In this document: positions 46,228-54,697 of the stretch, piece by piece
How positions within the stretch are numbered: position 1 is the stretch's first letter
Layout: every line of letters starts with the position of its first letter
From: Comamonas sp.
Lineage (GTDB): Bacteria > Pseudomonadota > Gammaproteobacteria > Burkholderiales > Burkholderiaceae_C
Length of the DNA: 64,000 bases
Assembly: GCF_009360615.1 (NCBI RefSeq)
Contig: NZ_SPEY01000011.1
Location: 1 to 64,000 of the forward strand
Direction of reading: 5' to 3'
The notes under the pieces: generated by a model
Told to the model about the DNA's origin: nothing
What the model saw: only the letters and a program-made list of their open reading frames with translations
The model's database searches: none
Made by a program: the position numbers and the translations under genes

Positions 46228-46460
46228 CTAAAAAATGCCAGCCGCGATTCCCATAGCTAGAATAACGGGACCAAAAGCTACAGAATATGGCATGTTTGCA
46301 GGAACAACATATTGCCAGATCGCAAGTGCGATAGCAGTGGGCAGCATGAATCTCCAAGCCCAGACCAAAGTGCGTAAAAGGCAAGGATGAACTGAATTGC
46401 AGTCGCATGACTCTTAAATGGCCCAACTGCGATAAATACTCCTTCCAGCAATACCGCCAT
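46228..46460 (-). pseudogene. Frameshifted small membrane protein gene
   Basis: Minus-strand hydrophobic sequence is split between frames. MAVLLEGVFIAVGPF and IQFILAFYALWSGL are in one frame; further on, TAIALAIWQYVVPANMPYSV and FGPVILAMGIAAGIF, followed by TAG, are in another. Joined by one frameshift these make a three-helix membrane protein. The true start may lie slightly upstream. No family is recognised. Confidence 0.45.
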
Positions 46461-46579
46461 GAGGACAGCTATCGCAATTTTCCGTCTACCAGCCTTTTGC
46501 TCATTTCAATTTCTTTGTCCGCTTCTGTCAGGATGCACAGGCAAGCGCAAACCGCAATACTTTGAGAGATTGACCTTCC

Positions 46580-46888
46580 TTAGGATCTAAGCGTAAGCCA
46601 TCCGACTACTGCTGCGGTAAGGACTACCACGGCAAGATAGCCAAGCGCACGAGATAGCGCCTCCTGCCGTTTCACGCAATCAACGCAGTACATAAAGGTG
46701 TTGCCTTTGTAGTGAACTATCGGAATCAACGGGGTACGACTGCTTGCGCACGCATAGCAGCTGCCGCGTAGATTACGCCGCTTTCCGCGGACATCCCTGA
46801 ACACTTGAACAACAAGCGCCACCAGGGGAAACACCCCAAGAGCTGCAATCACTAGCCCGCCAACCATCCAAAAAAATATCTCTTCCAT
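46580..46888 (-). CDS. Two-TM hypothetical protein with two CxxC motifs
   Basis: This is a 102-aa protein. AAGGA lies before ATG 46888. TM1 (about 5-28) is followed by a short cytosolic or external loop with CYACASS and YCVDCVKR, two CxxC pairs that probably hold a zinc, then TM2 (about 80-98). The family is not recognised. It belongs to a row of small same-strand membrane genes in AT-richer DNA. Confidence 0.65.
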   Translation of the reverse strand: MEEIFFWMVGGLVIAALGVFPLVALVVQVFRDVRGKRRNLRGSCYACASSRTPLIPIVHYKGNTFMYCVDCVKRQEALSRALGYLAVVVLTAAVVGWLTLRS

Positions 46889-47145
46889 TGGATCTATTCC
46901 TTGATGCAGAGGCTGAACGTGATGTCAGTGTTGATTGCCAACCCAATTTCAAACTATTGCCGCACCCGATGATGCCCTACTCTGCCTAAACGTCAATCTG
47001 GAGCTTGGCAAAAACCAAGTGCGTGATCGACTCTGGAGGTTCATTGACCATGTCAATGAAATGAAGTATAGCCGACAGTATTTTCCCTGATACTTCGTAG
47101 CTTTCTAATAAGCCGTTGCTGTAAAAACTTTGAAATATATACAAC

Positions 47146-47523
47146 TCAACACAATAGGGAAACAATCCCAAAAATCAGAAGAGGAGGGTTTGATATCTCC
47201 GCATTTATCTTCAAAAATAAAAGAGCTGCCGCAATCGCGAAAATTCCAGCACAATGAGCCATTGGGGGCTGAGAGCAGTATGCCTCGTCCCCCGTATCAT
47301 GGCATATCCAGCCCAGAACTCTGTTCGAGCGATTTGGCCTCATTGGGTCCGACAGCAAAGCAGTGACCGTCATCCCCTCAAAAATATGTGGCCACCCATC
47401 TATACACCACCATTGTAATTTTCCATCATCAGTCTTAAACGTCAAGTAAGCGAATTTTTGATATCTCGCCATCTCTTGAGTGGTTCTTTCCAAATTATTA
47501 ATTGTGAGTGTGACTTGATGCAT
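47146..47523 (-). CDS. Hypothetical protein with C-terminal membrane segment, possibly frameshifted
   Basis: This is a 125-aa product: a soluble part with RYQKFAYLTFKTDDGKLQWW, a Cys pair (WICHDTGDEAYC), then a hydrophobic end. The frame stops just after FGIVSLLC. Another frame, open from 47171 down to 46986, carries on with a plausible sequence (SYEVSGKILSAILHFIDMV). A single frameshift near 47155 may therefore have shortened a protein of about 180 residues. No family is recognised. Confidence 0.5.
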   Translation of the reverse strand: MHQVTLTINNLERTTQEMARYQKFAYLTFKTDDGKLQWWCIDGWPHIFEGMTVTALLSDPMRPNRSNRVLGWICHDTGDEAYCSQPPMAHCAGIFAIAAALLFLKINAEISNPPLLIFGIVSLLC

Positions 47524-47594
47524 AGCTTGGTTTATGTCTGGTCTGCAACTCTTGGCCGATCTTCAACTGTCGCGGTCTCCTCCGCCGCAGTCGC

Positions 47595-48029
47595 TCAGAG
47601 CGGCTCTATCACCGATGTCTTCCATTTTCTGATCGACTCGAAGAATAGAGCGATAAGAAATGCCGATACAGCACCAGCCGCCGTCATGCTTAAGGCAACT
47701 TCGTCAAGCAGTCCTGAGCTTATAGGCAATAAGCCAGCTGCCATAAGACCAACAAGGCAAGTAACGCCAATAGCCATATAAAAAGGCCAATTTTTACGTA
47801 TTCCGATCAGATAGCAGACACTCGCTGCTGCCGCTGGTAGGAGTCCTAAAAAATAACTATTTATCAAATAAATACTCAACAATTCTTTAGTGCTTAACCA
47901 TGCTCGAGTGTCGATTGCTTCCGCCATGAAAAAAGGACCACCCACTGTCAATAGCCAAAAAACCATTGCACCTAGTGGAGGACCTACAACCAAAAAAGCT
48001 GGTACTACGATGTAGCCAGAGATACGCAT
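47595..48029 (-). CDS. Four-TM hypothetical membrane protein
   Basis: This is a 144-aa integral membrane protein starting MRISGYIVVPAFLVVGPPLG, with four hydrophobic helices (about 5-30, 52-75, 85-105, 115-135) and a short charged C terminus. There is no recognised domain. It is one of the minus-strand small genes of the putative island. Confidence 0.65.
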   Translation of the reverse strand: MRISGYIVVPAFLVVGPPLGAMVFWLLTVGGPFFMAEAIDTRAWLSTKELLSIYLINSYFLGLLPAAAASVCYLIGIRKNWPFYMAIGVTCLVGLMAAGLLPISSGLLDEVALSMTAAGAVSAFLIALFFESIRKWKTSVIEPL

Positions 48030-48168
48030 ATAAAAATCCCAAACGTTAGAGTTATTTCGTCCGCATCCTATATGAACTGCACTGCCAGCGCGCTACTGTC
48101 TGCTCCTGGCTATGCATTCACAACTCAACCCAAATTGCCACCTCATCGCGCCTGGATGACGCGGCAGA

Positions 48169-48645
48169 CTACAGCTCATGGCTGTAAACGATAAACCCGG
48201 CATGTCTGGCCAACTTGTCATAGAGCGCGCGGCCGGCTTCATTGGCGGCCTGCGTTTGCCAGTACACCCGACTCGCGCCAGCCAGCGTGGCTTGCTCGTA
48301 GACCTTGTGAATGAGGGCCTTGCCAATTCCGAGCTTGCGCCGTGTGGGGGCCGTGAACAGATCCTGCAGGTAGCAGACCGGGCCAAGCCGGGTGGTGCTG
48401 CGATGAAACAGGTAATGGGCCAGGCCGACCACTTCTCCATCGTGCTCCGCAACCAACGCAAATACCGGCTCAATGGGATTGAAGAAGCGTTCCCAAGTGG
48501 TCTCGGTAATTTCTTTGGCCGGTGCACTAGCCCCCTTCCGTCCATAGAAAGTGTTGTAGCCGTCCCAAAGCGATAGCCACTGATCAAAGTCTTTGGGTTG
48601 AATGGCTCTTACCACGAAACCGGTTACCACGTTGTTTTCATCCAT
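48169..48645 (-). CDS. GNAT-family N-acetyltransferase
   Basis: This is a 158-aa acetyl-CoA-dependent acetyltransferase. The motif-A region reads CYLQDLFTAPTRRKLGIGKALIHKV, with the R/Q-x-x-G-x-G/A pyrophosphate loop as RRKLGIGKA. The N-terminal part is FVVRAIQPKDFDQWLSLWDGY, and the C-terminal part is VYWQTQAANEAGRALYDKLA. ATG 48645 is preferred (AAGG upstream); ATG 48669 would add eight residues. The closest style is the acetyltransferases on proteins or small amines; the substrate is unknown. Confidence 0.9.
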   Translation of the reverse strand: MDENNVVTGFVVRAIQPKDFDQWLSLWDGYNTFYGRKGASAPAKEITETTWERFFNPIEPVFALVAEHDGEVVGLAHYLFHRSTTRLGPVCYLQDLFTAPTRRKLGIGKALIHKVYEQATLAGASRVYWQTQAANEAGRALYDKLARHAGFIVYSHEL

Positions 48646-48709
48646 AGGACAGACCTTTTTGATTTTCATCGCGGTTGATATTCTTCTTCCAAAGAAAGAA
48701 GACTAAACA

Positions 48710-49042
48710 TCATTTCACAATAATGAGAATATTGATTATTACATCCAATATTAATCCACAGATCAGTATCGGCCGCATAAATCCATCTTGAAATCGGATG
48801 GGGGTCGCCAAGATTGCAAAAAATGCAGCAATCAATGCAAGCAAGCCAATCTACATAGCACCTGCATAGTCTTGAAGCGTTACAAACGAACGCAGCAGGC
48901 TAAACATCAAGACCGCAAAGACTGCACTCAGTGCCACAAAAATGATGCGCGTCCACCATTGATACTCTTCCGGGACGACGGAATCCCCATCGAGCACATC
49001 AGATCGCGCTAGTTTTATGGGTGCAGAAGGAGTTCTGGGCAT
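48710..49042 (-). pseudogene. Small membrane protein gene interrupted by a nonsense codon
   Basis: The frame from ATG 49042 encodes MPRTPSAPIKLARSDVLDGD, then a helix WWTRIIFVALSAVFAVLMFSL, and stops at TAG 48851-48853. In the same frame directly beyond the stop, two more clean hydrophobic helices continue (IGLLALIAAFFAILATPI, ILICGLILDVIINILII) to a TGA at 48710. The total of 111 codons stays in phase, so a single point mutation appears to have cut a three-helix protein. The first 63 residues could still be made. Confidence 0.6.
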
Positions 49043-49053
49043 GGCTCGGGTCT

Positions 49054-49284
49054 TTACATCTCGGAACTGCGTGAGCTCTGGCGCTCCCACCAAAGACCCA
49101 CACCCCCCGATAGAAGCACGACCAGCATCGCCGGCCATAACGGCAGCTCACTTGGCAACGCGAATAGGTAGATCAACGCGACGCTACAAAACCCGCCGAT
49201 TACGCATGACATGCATGCGCCCATAGCTCCAATCATTGAAAAAACGAAGGCAGCGGCCAGCATGATTTGCAAGGATTTCCACAT
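49054..49284 (-). CDS. Small two-to-three-TM hypothetical membrane protein
   Basis: This is a 76-aa protein, MWKSLQIMLAAAFVFSMIGA, with three hydrophobic stretches and a basic end (WWERQSSRSSEM). It stops 11 bases before the start of the interrupted gene downstream, suggesting a joint transcript. No family is recognised. Confidence 0.6.
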   Translation of the reverse strand: MWKSLQIMLAAAFVFSMIGAMGACMSCVIGGFCSVALIYLFALPSELPLWPAMLVVLLSGGVGLWWERQSSRSSEM

Positions 49285-49354
49285 TTAGTCATGCTAACAG
49301 CGAAGGCATCGTCTTGGCCGGTAGAGCCGCCTCCGCTTGACCCACTGCGGCCTT

Positions 49355-49624
49355 TCAAGGCCGTACCCTTTGCCTGCCTCTCAGCACCAGGTAACCCACC
49401 AAAGCCAAGCACGAGCCCAATAGCAAGCAGATCGCTCCCGCCGAGGCGGCTCCAATCGCTGGTGTAAAAAGCTCGGCAAACAAGCGCGAGATCCCACAGA
49501 TTGTCTTGCAGCTGGTTCCTTCGGCATGGATAGCACCGCGTATCAAAATGGCGCTTCCATTCGCAATACCGAACACACCAAGAGCCAAGATAAGCCCACC
49601 AAAGACCGTAGCCTCACGACGCAT
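49355..49624 (-). CDS. Two-TM hypothetical membrane protein
   Basis: This is an 89-aa protein with N-terminal helix VFGGLILALGVFGIANGSA and C-terminal helix GAICLLLGSCLALVGYLVL. Between them is a loop with CKTIC. There is no recognised domain. It is in the same-strand row of small genes. Confidence 0.6.
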   Translation of the reverse strand: MRREATVFGGLILALGVFGIANGSAILIRGAIHAEGTSCKTICGISRLFAELFTPAIGAASAGAICLLLGSCLALVGYLVLRGRQRVRP

Positions 49625-49750
49625 GTCTGACCTTCAAAAAGTGTGCTGTAAGACCTATCGCGTCCAAGTGTAACCACTCAGCCTGCGTGAGAAAATCCTG
49701 ACCGACGACTGCGGCGCAATTTAAGGACACCGCCCTGCTTGCCCGGACAT

Positions 49751-50080
49751 TTAGATTGGTCGATTCAAATATGCGTACAGCGCAAAAGTCGCTAACGATA
49801 AAAACAACAGCATCACTGCCTCCAACGCAATCAGCCCTACCCAAAAGCGGACGGGCTCATCTGCTCTGTAGGCCGTAGACGTTCGCGTCCATATAACGCC
49901 GTTCCTAATCGAAAACATCGGATAAATGATTGCAATGGCCAAAAAACATATCCAACCAAACACAGCGACACAAGTCGCAAGGGTTCCTCGGCCAAGGAAG
50001 CTAACGAGGATAGGTGAAAACAGTCCAAACGTAAGACAAGCTGCGAGTGGAGTAGTTTTTTTTTGAACGTCAGTGCGCAT
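49751..50080 (-). CDS. Small multi-TM hypothetical membrane protein
   Basis: This is a 109-aa protein, ATG 50080 preceded by GAGG. Three hydrophobic helices (about 9-30, 34-55, 80-104) enclose a short polar loop, RNGVIWTRTSTAYRADEP. No family is recognised. It is first in the row of minus-strand island genes. Confidence 0.62.
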   Translation of the reverse strand: MRTDVQKKTTPLAACLTFGLFSPILVSFLGRGTLATCVAVFGWICFLAIAIIYPMFSIRNGVIWTRTSTAYRADEPVRFWVGLIALEAVMLLFLSLATFALYAYLNRPI

Positions 50081-50293
50081 ACACCTCACCAGATTTGGAC
50101 GACAAATCAACCGCACTTGTCACCCGGATCGAAAGACTCTTGCAGGGCAATGATAGCGAGCGAACATGCAAAAGCTGCACTGTTGATCCAAGCAACGGCC
50201 ATGGCGGTGGATTCAACTCACAGCCCCACCCATATTGCCGCTGACACCCCATTGCGCTAGCCTGCGGGCTCCACTATTGCTCAGGAGCCTGCC

Positions 50294-50974
50294 ATGTCCC
50301 GTCGTTTGGTTCTTTCCGCCAGCACCGCCCTTGCGGCTGCCGCACTGATTGTGGGTTGCGGTGCCATGGGGTCGTCGGGCGGCAACCGCATGAGCTTCTT
50401 CATCACCAGCACCAACCCCGGCAAGGGCGGCGACCTGGGCGGGCTGGCCGGGGCAGACCGCTACTGCCAGTCGCTGGCCGCCAGCGTGGGCGCGGGCAAC
50501 AAGACCTGGCGCGCTTACCTGAGCAATGCGGCGCTGAACGGACAGCCTGCCGTCAATGCGCGCGACCGCATCGGCAACGGCCCGTGGCGCAACGCCAAGG
50601 GCGTTGTCATTGCCACCAGCGTGGCCGACCTGCACAGCGCGAATGCCAAGGTCGGAAAAGACACCTCGCTGACCGAAAAGGGCGAAGTCGTCTCGGGCTT
50701 TGGTGACGAGGTCAACCGCCACGACATCCTCACCGGCTCGCGCCCTGACGGCACCGTAGCCGTGCCCGAGCCCGGCAAGGACACCACCTGCGGCAACTGG
50801 ACCAGGAGCGACGGTGGCTCTGCCATCGTGGGCCACCACGACCACCAGGGCACCAACCCCGACCCTGTGGCCAATGCCTCATGGAACTCATCGCACGGCA
50901 CGCGCGGCTGCAGCATCGAGCAGCTCCAGCAAAGCGGCAGCGCCGGGTTGATGTACTGCTTTGCGACCAATTGA
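50294..50974 (+). CDS. Lectin-like (DUF1554/endostatin-like fold) lipoprotein
   Basis: This is a 226-aa exported lipoprotein. The signal peptide MSRRLVLSASTALAAAALIV ends in GC (lipobox Cys at 22). The mature domain begins FFITSTNPGKGGDLGGLAGA, continues CQSLAAS, WRAYLS, DRIGNGPW and ends with a Cys-containing tail (CGNW, GCS, CFATN). This matches the secreted lectin-like domain found in collagen-endostatin-type and DUF1554 proteins (recognised by pattern). GC content returns to the genome average here. Confidence 0.75.
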   Translation: MSRRLVLSASTALAAAALIVGCGAMGSSGGNRMSFFITSTNPGKGGDLGGLAGADRYCQSLAASVGAGNKTWRAYLSNAALNGQPAVNARDRIGNGPWRNAKGVVIATSVADLHSANAKVGKDTSLTEKGEVVSGFGDEVNRHDILTGSRPDGTVAVPEPGKDTTCGNWTRSDGGSAIVGHHDHQGTNPDPVANASWNSSHGTRGCSIEQLQQSGSAGLMYCFATN

Positions 50975-51195
50975 CCGGGGGACAGAGCCCTCCTCACGAA
51001 CCTACGCCACGCGCACCCATCGGCTTTCGATGGTCGATGACACAGATGCCAATCGAGTGATGCAGAGGTCTTCCTTGCCCCGCTTGGCCGCAGACCAGCG
51101 CCAGCGCCGGGCATGCTGCGCATGACGCCCAGATCGTCTGCTTTGATCGCCTCGAGCGCCTGCCTCTACCAAAGCACTTTTGGGGGAGCTTTGGT

Positions 51196-51621
51196 TCAGG
51201 CCTCTTCCTTCGGGGGCCAGAACATCTCTCGCACTTCGGGTGCATAGTACGGCAATGCAAGCACTGCGCCAAACAGCGCAAAGCCCAAGCCCGATGTCGC
51301 GTTCCCCAAGCCGGACAGCACAATCGGCGGGCTGAAACATGCGACGACGGCAGTCGCAACAGAAGACCATAGGGTCAACCGAGGCGCCCATGCTCTGAAC
51401 CGCAGCAGCCCGTAAAAGGAAATGAGGCCGAGCACCACGAGCACCGAGAGCGCCAGCAAGAAGATCCAGTCCGTGGGGCCGACCTCCGACTGCATCAAAA
51501 GGCTCTGGGATAGATCGGTCAGCTCTCGGGGCACCAGATCGAAGCCATATTCCGCCAGCATTCCGAGCAAGGGGATGCCCAGCGAAGCAATCACCAATGC
51601 GCGATACGTCGATTTGCCCAT
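51196..51621 (-). CDS. Four-TM hypothetical membrane protein
   Basis: This is a 141-aa membrane protein. ATG 51621 has GGAG five bases upstream. Helices are at about 10-27, 48-70, 78-98 and 105-125, and the tail is acidic (FWPPKEEA). No known domain is recognised. Confidence 0.65.
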   Translation of the reverse strand: MGKSTYRALVIASLGIPLLGMLAEYGFDLVPRELTDLSQSLLMQSEVGPTDWIFLLALSVLVVLGLISFYGLLRFRAWAPRLTLWSSVATAVVACFSPPIVLSGLGNATSGLGFALFGAVLALPYYAPEVREMFWPPKEEA

Positions 51622-51947
51622 ACCCACTCCAAGTTGCTACAGGCGAATCGTACTACCGCGCCGATCTGCACCACCGATGCGGAAGGCTGTGCGCCACCGG
51701 CAAGCGACGTCCGGCATCCCTCAGGCTGCACATACCGCCAGGTGTACTTTCGATAGCAGCCTGAGCTTGAAAGGTAATCGCCGAGGCCGGATTTCCCTGA
51801 ATTTCAGGCCTTCGCTTGCCCATCAAACACCGCTTGAATACCCACTTAAGGGTGTTGCATCGGCGACCCCGGAGTGTGAGTATGGCTTGTGCAAGCGTTC
51901 GGCTGGATTGACAACCACCAAAGCGCACGCGCACAAGGAGGCTGAAA
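51622..51947. other. Upstream region of uspA-like gene
   Basis: No gene in about 325 bases. It presumably holds the promoter of the universal stress gene. AAGGAGG directly before 51948 is a very strong ribosome site. Confidence 0.5.
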
Positions 51948-52394
51948 ATGTTCAAGCACATTCTGATTCCGACAGACGGCTCGAAACTCTCCGAAGCCGC
52001 GCTACGCGCCGGCCTGCAGCTGGCAAAAGAGCAAGGCTCCGAAGTGACGGTGCTGTATGTGATGCCGGATTATTCGGCGCTGATGTACAGTGGCGAAGGA
52101 ATGGTGGCCTACAACCCCAGCGAGCTGCGCAAAGATGCCGAACACACCGCCGACAGGGTGCTGCAGGCCGTGCTGGACATTGCCAGGACCGAGGGAGTGG
52201 GCTGCAAGACGGCAAGGACGATGAACTTCTCGGTGCACCAGGCCATCATCCAGCAGGCCGAGGACAGCCACTGTGACCTGATCTGCATGGCATCGCACGG
52301 CCGCAAGGGCATCGCCGGCATTCTGCTGGGCAGCGAAACCCAGCGCGTGCTGGTCAACAGCAGCATTCCGGTGCTGGTGCACAGACCGAAATAA
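51948..52394 (+). CDS. Universal stress protein (UspA family)
   Basis: This is a 148-aa single-domain Usp protein. The opening MFKHILIPTDGSKLSEAAL and the ATP-binding motif near the C terminus (ASHGRKGIAGILLGSETQRVL, pattern G-2x-G-9x-G-S/T) show the ATP-binding subtype. The end is SIPVLVHRP. It acts in the cytosol in stress survival. A small heat-shock gene lies 0.7 kb away on the other strand. Confidence 0.95.
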   Translation: MFKHILIPTDGSKLSEAALRAGLQLAKEQGSEVTVLYVMPDYSALMYSGEGMVAYNPSELRKDAEHTADRVLQAVLDIARTEGVGCKTARTMNFSVHQAIIQQAEDSHCDLICMASHGRKGIAGILLGSETQRVLVNSSIPVLVHRPK

Positions 52395-52786
52395 AGACGT
52401 CGTCGTCCCTCCTCACCATGGCCTATCCGGGGCGCATGTGACGCGAGGGCAGTTGTCCGGGTCATGAAGCAGGTCGGCGGGCGCGGGCCGTTACCCGTCC
52501 CAGGTTCCTGCCACGTTCCGGAGCGCATGCCGGGATCGTTCATGTGCGAACCCAGTTGGAGAATCGTCGGCTGCGTCAGGACGCGGTAAACGCTGGACGC
52601 GGCCGAAGACCTGATCACCAAGTCGACAGCCGCGCAGAGCATCAGAGGTCCTCTGCACGGTACAAGGCCTTGCGCGAGGACATCGGGCACAAGCAGTCGT
52701 GGCAACCGCCGAAGGCGTGCCCTGCCCGGCCCTCCGTTCAGACAAAGCGGCCATCAAGGCCACGCGGCAGAGACGGGCCTACGCGT
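52395..52786. other. Gap after the Usp gene
   Basis: About 390 GC-rich bases with no supported gene or RNA. Confidence 0.5.
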
Positions 52787-52981
52787 TCAGCGCGGCCGGG
52801 TTGCCTCAGTCGCAGGATCGTTTCTCGGCACCGTCGCCTGCCTTGCAGGATCTGGCGGTGGTTTCTGCCCCCCCTCGACAGCCGAGGGCATGGCCTCCAG
52901 CTGGGGCTTCGGGGTTTCGTACTTGCAGGCACTCAAGGCACTGACAACCACCAGCAATCCGATACCAAACAGAGATTTCAT
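52787..52981 (-). CDS. 64-residue lipoprotein
   Basis: The signal peptide MKSLFGIGLLVVVSALSAC has lipobox LSAC with Cys at 19. The mature part is a short polar, proline-rich tail (KYETPKPQLEAMPSAVEGGQ). ATG 52981 is chosen for the signal peptide; the ribosome site is weak. It resembles entericidin-size lipoproteins only in length. Function unknown. Confidence 0.6.
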   Translation of the reverse strand: MKSLFGIGLLVVVSALSACKYETPKPQLEAMPSAVEGGQKPPPDPARQATVPRNDPATEATRPR

Positions 52982-53044
52982 GATCGCACACGCCTGAACT
53001 GCGCCGATGAGCCATGCCAGGTTCACCGTGGCAAAAAGCGGGAA

Positions 53045-53069
53045 AGAAGCCCGCACCTGGCGGGCTTCT
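53045..53069 (-). terminator. Rho-independent terminator downstream of hsp20
   Basis: A perfect 10-bp stem (AGAAGCCCGC / GCGGGCTTCT) with a 5-base loop lies 50 bases after the Hsp20 stop. Read on the minus strand, it is followed by the T-rich tail TTCCCGCTTTTT. Confidence 0.75.
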
Positions 53070-53119
53070 GCGCTTGCCAACCGCTCAGAAAGTTGACGAC
53101 CTCCTGGCGGCCGACCCAG

Positions 53120-53548
53120 TTACTCGATGAGCAACCTCTGTGACGTAGTTTGCGCCTTCTTGGGAAGCGTCAGCCTCAATACGCCGTCGGTGTATTTGGC
53201 CTTGGCCTGGGCGGAATCCACCTCAGAAGGCAGCGTGAATCCGCGCGAGACCGCGCCGTAGTAGCGCTCGCTACGAATCAGGCGACCGTTGTCGCGCTGC
53301 TCGTCTTTTTGCTCAACTTCAGCACGGATCTGCACCGTAGACCCCTCCACGGACACGCTGATCTTGTCCTTGGACACTCCGGGCATCTCCGCATGCACCA
53401 CGAAATCGGCATCATTTTCCTGGACGTCGATCTTGATGTCGGAGGCCGCTGGCAGGGACTCACCATGCAGCGGGCGCACAAAGAAGCCAGACGCCACATC
53501 TTTGAAAAGATCATCGAACAAACTTCCACGGGTGATCAGAGAGTTCAT
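53120..53548 (-). CDS. Small heat-shock protein, Hsp20/alpha-crystallin family
   Basis: This 142-aa ATP-independent holdase chaperone has an N-terminal arm ending near residue 35. The alpha-crystallin domain follows (DIKIDVQENDADFVVHAEMP, SERYYGAVSRGFTLPSEVD, YTDGVLRLTLPK with the A-x-x-x-n-GVL-x-L-x-x-P signature). The C-terminal tail lacks an obvious I-x-I motif. AAGGAG precedes ATG 53548, and a terminator follows. Confidence 0.95.
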   Translation of the reverse strand: MNSLITRGSLFDDLFKDVASGFFVRPLHGESLPAASDIKIDVQENDADFVVHAEMPGVSKDKISVSVEGSTVQIRAEVEQKDEQRDNGRLIRSERYYGAVSRGFTLPSEVDSAQAKAKYTDGVLRLTLPKKAQTTSQRLLIE

Positions 53549-54010
53549 TTTTTGCTCCTTCGAAAAAAGTACATCCGGTCAAGTTCTTGCGATGTCGACC
53601 TTGCCGTACCGAGTACATAGGAGCTGCATGGAGCGTTTCAAGAGCGGAGATTGGGCCAACTTCGAAGTTGAAAAAGTTTGTCGATGCCTGGTTGATTCAT
53701 CTCAAATATTCGATGCTTGAGCGCCACGGCAAGTCGCCATCATGCGCCGGTGCTTACAGCCGTGTGCACTCATCGAACCCACCCGGGCTTCACCATGCAG
53801 CCCATTCGCCGAGAGCTCGAGAGCGGTGTCCGGATCGAGCAACGCGAGTCTGTCAGTCCCTCGGAGTCACACCGCCCTGGCCAGAGCCCGGTTGCGGCGG
53901 CCCCCGTACCAGGGGGCAGCGGGATCCACCCGACCGTGCCGACGTCGACATCATTGCCGGCTGCGCGCGCCCACACCGCGCCCACGGTCACCCACCGGAT
54001 CGCCGTCTGA
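53549..54010. other. Gap between hsp20 and the integrase remnant
   Basis: About 460 bases without a supported gene. The right part may include unrecognisable N-terminal remains of the integrase. Confidence 0.45.
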
Positions 54011-54598
54011 TTCCTCTCCGGCCTGTGAGCCAACGACATGGCGGCCCTGCGCTGGCACAACATCGACTGGCACAAGAAGCAGGTGCCGATCCACGAGGCG
54101 GTCGTCAAGGGCCTGCGTAAACAGACCAAGACCAATAAGGCACGCCTCGTCAGCCTGAACTGCCGGGCCCTGGATACATTGCAAAGGCAGAAGGAACAGA
54201 CCCCGAGGTCGCATATCGGCAGCCTGGGCGGCGGCATCCTGAGCCCGGCTGCGCCCGGGGATGCACAAACGGTCTTTGCCAATCCGACGCATGGGGATTC
54301 CTGCGCAGACGAGAGGCGCTTTCACAATCCGATCTGCGTGCCCAAGGGCAAGGCGCGGGGAATTCGCTACCGCCCGCCCAATCCCATGCGCCCACACCCA
54401 TGCGACGATGCTGCTCATGGCAGTAGCCTCGCCGGCCTATGCGGCCAATCAGATGGAGCATTTTTTGGAGATGTTTTTGAACGTCTATTCCAGGTGGCCG
54501 GACGACGGTCAGGGAATATCGAGCAGGCGAAGCTGAAGTCCTTGATCGGACAAAACTCGCCAGGAACTCCCCCCCAAAAAAAACAAAGATCGCGATAA
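54011..54598 (+). pseudogene. Decayed tyrosine (phage-type) integrase, C-terminal half
   Basis: Remains of the catalytic domain can be read across frames. FLSGL-stop-ANDMAALRWHNIDWHKKQ (a TGA where CGA/Arg is expected at 54026, at the first catalytic Arg region) leads to TKTNKARLVSLNCRALDTLQ and GKARGIRYRPPNPMR. A frameshift gives HTHATMLLMAVASPAYAANQ (pattern RHTYATMML) and FLEMFLNVYSRW (catalytic Tyr region), and another shift gives the tail AKLKSLIGQNSPGTPP. The N-terminal DNA-binding half is missing. The gene points at the 3' end of a tRNA-Gly 26 bases away, the usual arrangement for a tRNA-integrated element. Confidence 0.85.
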
Positions 54599-54623
54599 GT
54601 CTTTGTTTTAAAAAAAGAAAATC

Positions 54624-54697
54624 TGGAGCGGGCGATGGGAATCGAACCCACGTTATTTGCTTGGGAAGCAAGAGTCCTGCCATTGAACGACGCCCGC
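54624..54697 (-). tRNA. tRNA-Gly (anticodon CCC)
   Basis: On the minus strand a 74-base cloverleaf is seen. The acceptor is GCGGGCG/CGCCCGC, the D-arm holds TTCAATGGCAGGA, the anticodon loop TTCCCAA gives CCC (reads GGG), the T-arm is GTGGGTTCGATTCCCAT, and the encoded CCA end is at 54624-54626. It closely resembles E. coli tRNA-Gly(CCC). Confidence 0.95.

Noticed and set aside
46228..50080. Integron gene-cassette array
   Set aside because: The genes are small, same-strand and dissimilar, and AACGTTTGGG at about 48.05 kb (minus strand) recalls an attC core. However, no consistent GTTRRRY cores or long imperfect palindromes follow each gene, and no integron integrase is seen.
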